Origin: Ravibacter sp964562455
GTDB taxonomy: Bacteria; Bacteroidota; Bacteroidia; Cytophagales; Spirosomataceae
NCBI GenBank assembly: GCA_964562455.1
Contig: CAZLTN010000167.1
Coordinates: forward strand, 1 to 10,262
Reading direction: 5' to 3'
Length of the DNA: 10,262 nt
The notes under the pieces are model-generated. The model ran no database searches, was not told the DNA's origin, and was given only the letters and a program-made list of their open reading frames with translations. Below are positions 6,470-10,262 of this stretch, one piece after another. Each line of letters starts with the position of its first letter. Position 1 is the first letter of the stretch. Position numbers and translations under genes: made by a program.

Positions 6470-7452
6470 TCAAAAAGTTAAGAAATGGCTTAACCTTCAA
6501 CAACCGTCAGGTGCTGATTCTATTGGTATTCTGTTTAGCATTTGTTTCTGTTATTTCCCTGTTTTTGGGAGCAGAGCAGCTAGAATTAAAAAGATTGCTT
6601 CATTTTAATTCGGGCGATAGCGAGATCCTGCTGATCAGCCGCATTCCGCGCACCGTAACTTTGATACTGACCGGCTCCGGTCTGTCGGTCTGCGGTGTCA
6701 TTCTGCAGCAACTGGCTCAAAACAAATTTATATCGCCTACCACTACAGGGACCCTGGATGCCGCGAAACTGGGAATATTGTCCGGCCTGCTGTTCTTTCC
6801 ACAGGCCGGACTATTGCCGAAACTTGTTTTGGGCGTGCTTTTTTGTTTTTTGCTTACCGCTCTTTTCACCTTTTCCATTGCGCAGATCGTGAAGCGAAAT
6901 ACCGTGCTCGTCGCCGTTTTCGGGGTGACGTACGGCTATATCCTGAATGCCATCGCCAATGTCATCGGTGTACAGTTCAACATCGTCCAGAACATGGAAA
7001 GCTGGATGGTAGGGAATTTCGCCAAAACGCTGAAGGGGCAATATGAGATTATCTATATCCTGCTGCCGCTGTTTGTTATTTGCTACCTGTATGCCAATCG
7101 TTTTACGATTGTCGGTCTTGGAAGAGATTTTACGGCCAATATAGGCATTAACTACCAGGTAGTAGTGAGCGTTGGGCTTCTCCTTACCTCCATCATGGTA
7201 AGCACAACCATGCTGACGGTTGGCGCCATACCGTTTATTGACCTGGTTATCCCCAACCTGGTATCGGTACTGCACGGTGATAATATACGGAGAAACCTGC
7301 CTTTTACGGCTTGTTACGGAGCCATAACGCTGGTGGTCTGCGATACTATCGGCAGGTTGGTTATTTTTCCTTATGAAATACCCAGTAGTATGATCGTCGG
7401 TTCGCTGGGCGCTTTGGTTTTCCTGTTCATTTTAATCAAAAAAGGAAGATGA
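6466..7452 (+). CDS. yclN: Ferric-siderophore ABC permease, FecCD family (YclN/CeuB-like)
   Basis: This 328-residue inner-membrane protein has about nine or ten hydrophobic helices, the first at about 15-34. It carries the FecCD-family segment RIPRT (59-63) and the stretch QQLAQNKFISPTTTGTLDAA (81-100), which closely follows the pattern of Bacillus YclN and Campylobacter CeuB. A cytoplasmic coupling loop (LGRDFTANIGINY) would contact the ATPase. Near the C-terminus GAIPFIDLVIPNLV replaces the general GxxxFxGLxxPH motif, with Asn in place of His. It would form half of the channel together with the next gene product. It overlaps both neighbours by ATGA. The symbol indicates similarity to the Bacillus subtilis yclNOPQ system, known for petrobactin uptake. 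The actual ligand here is not shown. Confidence 0.9.
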   Translation: MIKKLRNGLTFNNRQVLILLVFCLAFVSVISLFLGAEQLELKRLLHFNSGDSEILLISRIPRTVTLILTGSGLSVCGVILQQLAQNKFISPTTTGTLDAAKLGILSGLLFFPQAGLLPKLVLGVLFCFLLTALFTFSIAQIVKRNTVLVAVFGVTYGYILNAIANVIGVQFNIVQNMESWMVGNFAKTLKGQYEIIYILLPLFVICYLYANRFTIVGLGRDFTANIGINYQVVVSVGLLLTSIMVSTTMLTVGAIPFIDLVIPNLVSVLHGDNIRRNLPFTACYGAITLVVCDTIGRLVIFPYEIPSSMIVGSLGALVFLFILIKKGR

Positions 7453-8390
7453 GAAAACAGGAAATGATCATAGGCCTGGCGGCTATCCTACTTGTGGTGT
7501 TGTTTCTGTTCTTCAGGGCTGCTGTTACCGATAGTTTTATCATGATGGGCAGATTGGAGCGGCTATTTACATTGGTGCTGGTCAGCCTGACCATCGCATA
7601 TGCTACTATCACGTTTCAGACCATTTCCGGAAACAGGATCCTGACCCCGTCACTGATGGGTTACGAGCACCTTTTTGTGTTATCACAAGTGTTTATGCTG
7701 ATGATATTGGGCTCCGATAGTGCACTGTTCCGATCGAAAGTATGGGGCTTTATTTTTTCTACTGTCATGATGGTAGCGTATTCATTTGTACTGTATATTT
7801 TTCTGTTTCGCGGTCATAAGAAGAATGTGTATTATGTTCTTTTGATCGGTTTGGTGTTGGGTATATTTTTCAGTACAACCACGCAATTTTTACAAATGGC
7901 CATCGACCCCAATGAGTACGAATATGTGCAAAGTGCCATGTTCTCCTCACTTGGGCGGACGTCTATGGATACCCTGCTGATCGCTTTGGCGATCATGGCT
8001 GCCTTGTTCCTGTATTTAAAGCGTTATTTCAAATACCTGGACATTCTCAGCCTCGGCCGGGAGTATGCCATGGGGTTAGGAGTAGATTATGACGATTTGA
8101 CCAGAAAGCAGCTTTTGGCTATTTCGGTACTGGTCTCAGTCTCTACTGCGTTGATCGGGCCGATCACCTTTGTCGGTATTTTCGTTTCCGGTATTACGTA
8201 CAGGTTATCGGACACAGCGTCTCATGCGCAAACTATCGGATTGGCATTCGGAATCGCATTGATACTGATGATCGGCGCCGAATTCATCATCGAACATATC
8301 CTGAACTACAAGCACAGCCTGAGTGTACTGATCAATTTACTTGGGGGGATTTATTTTTTTGTCCTTATCATAAAAAAGCTTCGAACATAA
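7449..8390 (+). CDS. yclO: Ferric-siderophore ABC permease, FecCD family (YclO/CeuC-like)
   Basis: This is a 313-residue polytopic membrane protein and the second channel subunit. Family signs are TFQTISGNRILTPSLMGYEH (about 56-75), the coupling loop LGREYAMGLGVDYDDL, and GPITFVGIFVSGITYRL near the C-terminus. The histidine usually seen after FxGxxxP is absent, as in the YclO/CeuC branch. The start ATG overlaps the stop of the preceding permease (ATGA), with AAGGAAG directly upstream. Its stop is 2 bases before the ATPase gene. Together with the upstream permease it should form the heterodimeric inner-membrane pore. Confidence 0.9.
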   Translation: MRKQEMIIGLAAILLVVLFLFFRAAVTDSFIMMGRLERLFTLVLVSLTIAYATITFQTISGNRILTPSLMGYEHLFVLSQVFMLMILGSDSALFRSKVWGFIFSTVMMVAYSFVLYIFLFRGHKKNVYYVLLIGLVLGIFFSTTTQFLQMAIDPNEYEYVQSAMFSSLGRTSMDTLLIALAIMAALFLYLKRYFKYLDILSLGREYAMGLGVDYDDLTRKQLLAISVLVSVSTALIGPITFVGIFVSGITYRLSDTASHAQTIGLAFGIALILMIGAEFIIEHILNYKHSLSVLINLLGGIYFFVLIIKKLRT

Positions 8391-8392
8391 TT

Positions 8393-9154
8393 ATGATAGA
8401 GATCAACTCCATAAGTAAAAAATACGGACATCGCCCGGTACTGCAAAACATCACGCTTTCCATTCCGGCGGGAAAGGTAGTTTCGCTTATCGGTCCCAAC
8501 GGAGCGGGGAAATCTACACTTTTATCACTCATCGCCCGTTTGGAAAAATCCGAACAGGGAAATATAAGCATAGACGGGAAAGACCTGGAGAGCTATCCGC
8601 TGAAAACACTTTCTAAAAAACTATCCTTTCTCAAACAGCACAATGCTTTTGACCTGAAGCTCAAAGTTTCTGAGCTGATCGCTTTCGGACGTTTTCCGCA
8701 CAGCCAGGGTCATTTGAATGAAGAAGACAATAAAAAGATAGAAAAAGCCATCGCCTTGATGGATCTTTCCTCTGTCCGGGATGCCTACATCGATGAAATA
8801 AGCGGAGGACAACGCCAGCTTGTGTTTTTAGCAATGATAATCGCCCAGGATACCGAATATATTTTATTGGACGAACCGCTCAACAACCTGGATATAAAGC
8901 ACGGTGTTAATATCATGCAGACCATCACCCGCCTGGTCAGGGAGTCCGGGAAGACCGCCATTGTTGTCATTCACGACATTAATTTCGCAGCGAATTATTC
9001 GGATTATATCATCGGTCTTAAAGACGGGAAGGTCGTTTGTCGGGGCGAAACGCAGGTTGTCGTCAGAGAGGAGATTCTTAAAGATCTCTATGGGATTGAC
9101 TTTAGAATTACTCAGGACAACTCAACGATTCTATGTAATTATTACAAAATATAG
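8393..9154 (+). CDS. yclP: Ferric-siderophore ABC transporter ATPase (YclP/CeuD-like)
   Basis: This 253-residue cytoplasmic ATPase powers the importer. All nucleotide-binding motifs are present: Walker A GPNGAGKS (34-41), Q-loop Gln82, signature ISGGQ (136-140, with Ile for the usual Leu), Walker B ILLDE (157-161), D-loop NNLD (164-167) and switch histidine His194 (VVIHD). The length and the LLDEPLNNLD and HDINFAANYSDYIIGLKDGK segments are typical of the iron-siderophore (FepC/YclP) class. It should work as a dimer under the two permeases. The gene starts 2 bases after the permease stop, and its last base lies directly against the binding-protein leader. Confidence 0.94.
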   Translation: MIEINSISKKYGHRPVLQNITLSIPAGKVVSLIGPNGAGKSTLLSLIARLEKSEQGNISIDGKDLESYPLKTLSKKLSFLKQHNAFDLKLKVSELIAFGRFPHSQGHLNEEDNKKIEKAIALMDLSSVRDAYIDEISGGQRQLVFLAMIIAQDTEYILLDEPLNNLDIKHGVNIMQTITRLVRESGKTAIVVIHDINFAANYSDYIIGLKDGKVVCRGETQVVVREEILKDLYGIDFRITQDNSTILCNYYKI

Positions 9155-9174
9155 TGTGTTATAATTTTAATCAA

Positions 9175-10101
9175 ATGAACAATAACCTGTTAATAGCAAC
9201 ATTTGCGGCGATCGCATTAACTTTTACTGCATGCGAAAGCAAAAATCAGGCACAGTCTGCCGAAACCATTCCGGTAACGCATCAATTGGGTACGACTGAT
9301 GTGCCTCTGAAACCCCGGAAAGTTGTCGTGTTTGATGTGGGAACATTGGAAACCCTAAATGATCTGGATATCCCGGTAGCAGGTATTCCCAAAGACTATG
9401 TATCAAAGCACCTTGAAAAATATAAAAATGATGAGCATGTACAGGACGCCGGCTCGATAATTCAGCCCAACTTAGAATTGGTCAGCAATATAAAACCGGA
9501 TCTGGTGATTATATCTGCCGTGACATCCAAGGAATATGACCAATTGTCAAAAATTGCACCGACCATTTATCTTGGCGTTAAGAACGATGATTATAAGCAA
9601 TCTGTTATCGACAATTTGAATAACATCGGCAGGATTTTCGATATAAAGGAGAAGATCGACCAAAAGGTGACGGAAATAGAAAAGAAAATAGAGGATGCTG
9701 TAACGATCGTAACAGCAAGCCGGAAGAAAGTCATGATATTAATGTACAATGCCGGGGCATTCAGTACGTTCGGCAACAATTCCAGGTATGGGTTTGTATT
9801 TACTGACCTGAAAGCCGTGCCTGCGGATGTCGATCAGCGGAAGGGCATACATGGGACCATTGTATCAAGTGAATATATCAGCAGTGTTAATCCCGATATT
9901 CTTTACATCATCGATAGAAATGAGATCATGTTAGGGCAGAAGACAGATAAAAAAGAAATAGAAAATGCGCTGATTCAAAAAACCAATGCCTTCAAAAATA
10001 ACCGTATTATTCATTTGGATCCAAATGTATGGTACCTGTCGGGCGGCGGAACATATTCCCTGAACCAGATGATCGATGATGTATTGAAAGGATATGAATA
10101 G
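9175..10101 (+). CDS. yclQ: Periplasmic ferric-catecholate binding lipoprotein (YclQ/CeuE-like)
   Basis: This 308-residue substrate-binding protein has a lipoprotein signal peptide with cleavage before Cys20 (TFTAC). No acidic run follows the cysteine, so it should stay in the periplasm, unlike the operon's other lipoprotein. It has the two-lobe FecB/BtuF-like fold pattern: KVVVFDVGTLETLNDL (49-64), NLELVSNIKPDLVIIS (99-114), KIAPTIYLG, and a long lysine/glutamate-rich linker helix (about 156-175). It follows CeuE and YclQ closely. His226 (KGIHGT) and Tyr287 (VWYLSGG) match the iron-ligating pair of CeuE, and Arg204 (NSRYGF) and Arg248 (IDRNEI) match two of its three ligand-binding arginines. 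The third is replaced by Val116. The frame extends to a GTG at 9154, but the ATG at 9175 gives the proper signal peptide. Confidence 0.92.
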   Translation: MNNNLLIATFAAIALTFTACESKNQAQSAETIPVTHQLGTTDVPLKPRKVVVFDVGTLETLNDLDIPVAGIPKDYVSKHLEKYKNDEHVQDAGSIIQPNLELVSNIKPDLVIISAVTSKEYDQLSKIAPTIYLGVKNDDYKQSVIDNLNNIGRIFDIKEKIDQKVTEIEKKIEDAVTIVTASRKKVMILMYNAGAFSTFGNNSRYGFVFTDLKAVPADVDQRKGIHGTIVSSEYISSVNPDILYIIDRNEIMLGQKTDKKEIENALIQKTNAFKNNRIIHLDPNVWYLSGGGTYSLNQMIDDVLKGYE

Positions 10102-10119
10102 AAATTCTCGATGAATTTC
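10101..10119 (+). terminator. Hairpin directly after the binding-protein gene
   Basis: GAAATTC (10101-10107) and GAATTTC (10113-10119) are a perfect 7-bp inverted repeat around TCGAT, beginning at the last base of the stop codon. It is AT-rich and no clear T-run follows, so it is at best a weak intrinsic terminator or an mRNA 3'-end stabiliser. Confidence 0.35.
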
Positions 10120-10132
10120 ATCGGAAGTTCCG
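10116..10132 (+). repeat. 17-bp repeat, right copy (core CGGAAGTTCCG)
   Basis: TTTCATCGGAAGTTCCG is identical to 1190-1206 and in the same orientation. The palindromic core is at 10122-10132. It begins 15 bases after the last gene of the operon and overlaps the right arm of the hairpin. Confidence 0.75.
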
Positions 10133-10262
10133 CTTCTTGTTGTTGTCCCTTTCCAAGGTAAATCGAATCTATGGTTCATTTAACGATATTTCGTTTGGTA
10201 GAAAATATGGTATTGTTAAACACATATAGATAACTGATTATTGAGTTTCATCATCAGTAGAT
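10133..10262. other. Non-coding AT-rich tail
   Basis: No gene is recognisable. The stretch is AT-rich from about 10150 onward and may hold the control region of a gene beyond the right edge, but no complete -33/-7 pair could be identified. The longest plus-strand frame with an ATG (10171) is only about 20 codons and lacks any sign of being coding. Confidence 0.5.

Larger units (their letters stand above)
2415..10101 (+). other. Predicted seven-gene siderophore-import operon
   Basis: The receptor, surface lipoprotein, cupin, two permeases, ATPase and binding protein all read rightwards. Gaps are 20 and 45 bases, then a 4-base overlap, a 4-base overlap, 2 bases and 20 bases. No terminator or convincing internal promoter is visible between them. 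One transcript from the promoter near 2371 is likely. Energy-coupling TonB-ExbBD and cytoplasmic iron-release enzymes must come from elsewhere in the genome, apart from a possible role of the cupin. Confidence 0.8.

Noticed and set aside
6811..7275. 154-codon minus-strand frame
   Set aside because: It is antisense to the first permease; its charged, low-hydrophobic translation is the usual mirror of a membrane protein gene.
9154..9174. Longer form of the binding protein starting with GTG at 9154
   Set aside because: The extra seven residues (MCYNFNQ) would precede an otherwise normal lipoprotein signal peptide that begins at the ATG at 9175.

Overview
The window comes from a member of the Bacteroidota (Bacteroidetes). 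The evidence is a TonB-dependent receptor with an N-terminal carboxypeptidase-regulatory-like domain, a lipoprotein with an acidic surface-export signal, A-rich rather than Shine-Dalgarno leaders, and promoter elements matching the TAnnTTTG -7 box of this phylum. A Sphingobacteriales- or Chitinophagales-like host is likely, but the genus cannot be fixed from the sequence.

Layout: (1) 1-929, minus strand: an Rpn-family PD-(D/E)XK nuclease gene that runs off the left edge, with a 12-bp coding repeat near its 3' end. (2) 930-1295: non-coding, with a perfect 14-bp palindrome and one copy of a 17-bp repeat. (3) 1296-2306, minus strand: a PchR-like AraC-family regulator. (4) 2307-2414: a compact divergent control region with two back-to-back -7 boxes and two nested inverted repeats. 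(5) 2415-10101, plus strand: a tight seven-gene iron-siderophore import operon: TonB-dependent receptor, probably surface-exposed DUF4374/XusB-like lipoprotein, small metal-type cupin, two FecCD permeases, ABC ATPase and lipoprotein binding protein. (6) 10102-10262: non-coding tail with a hairpin and the second copy of the 17-bp repeat.

How the genes would work together (inference from families): the lipoprotein captures a ferric siderophore at the cell surface and the TonB receptor moves it across the outer membrane. The YclQ/CeuE-like lipoprotein binds it in the periplasm, and the YclN/YclO/YclP-like transporter brings it into the cytoplasm. The AraC regulator probably senses the iron-siderophore and controls the operon. 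The binding protein keeps most of the catecholate-iron residues known from CeuE, so a catecholate ligand such as enterobactin, its breakdown products, bacillibactin or petrobactin is the best guess. No siderophore biosynthesis, siderophore hydrolase or recognisable ferric reductase gene is visible, so use of siderophores made by others is plausible. The cupin is the least explained member. The most unusual points are the XusA/XusB-like outer-membrane pair joined to a Ceu/Ycl-type ABC importer with a cupin in between, the mutually overlapping divergent promoters, the flanking repeat, and a possible internal small protein in the Rpn gene.
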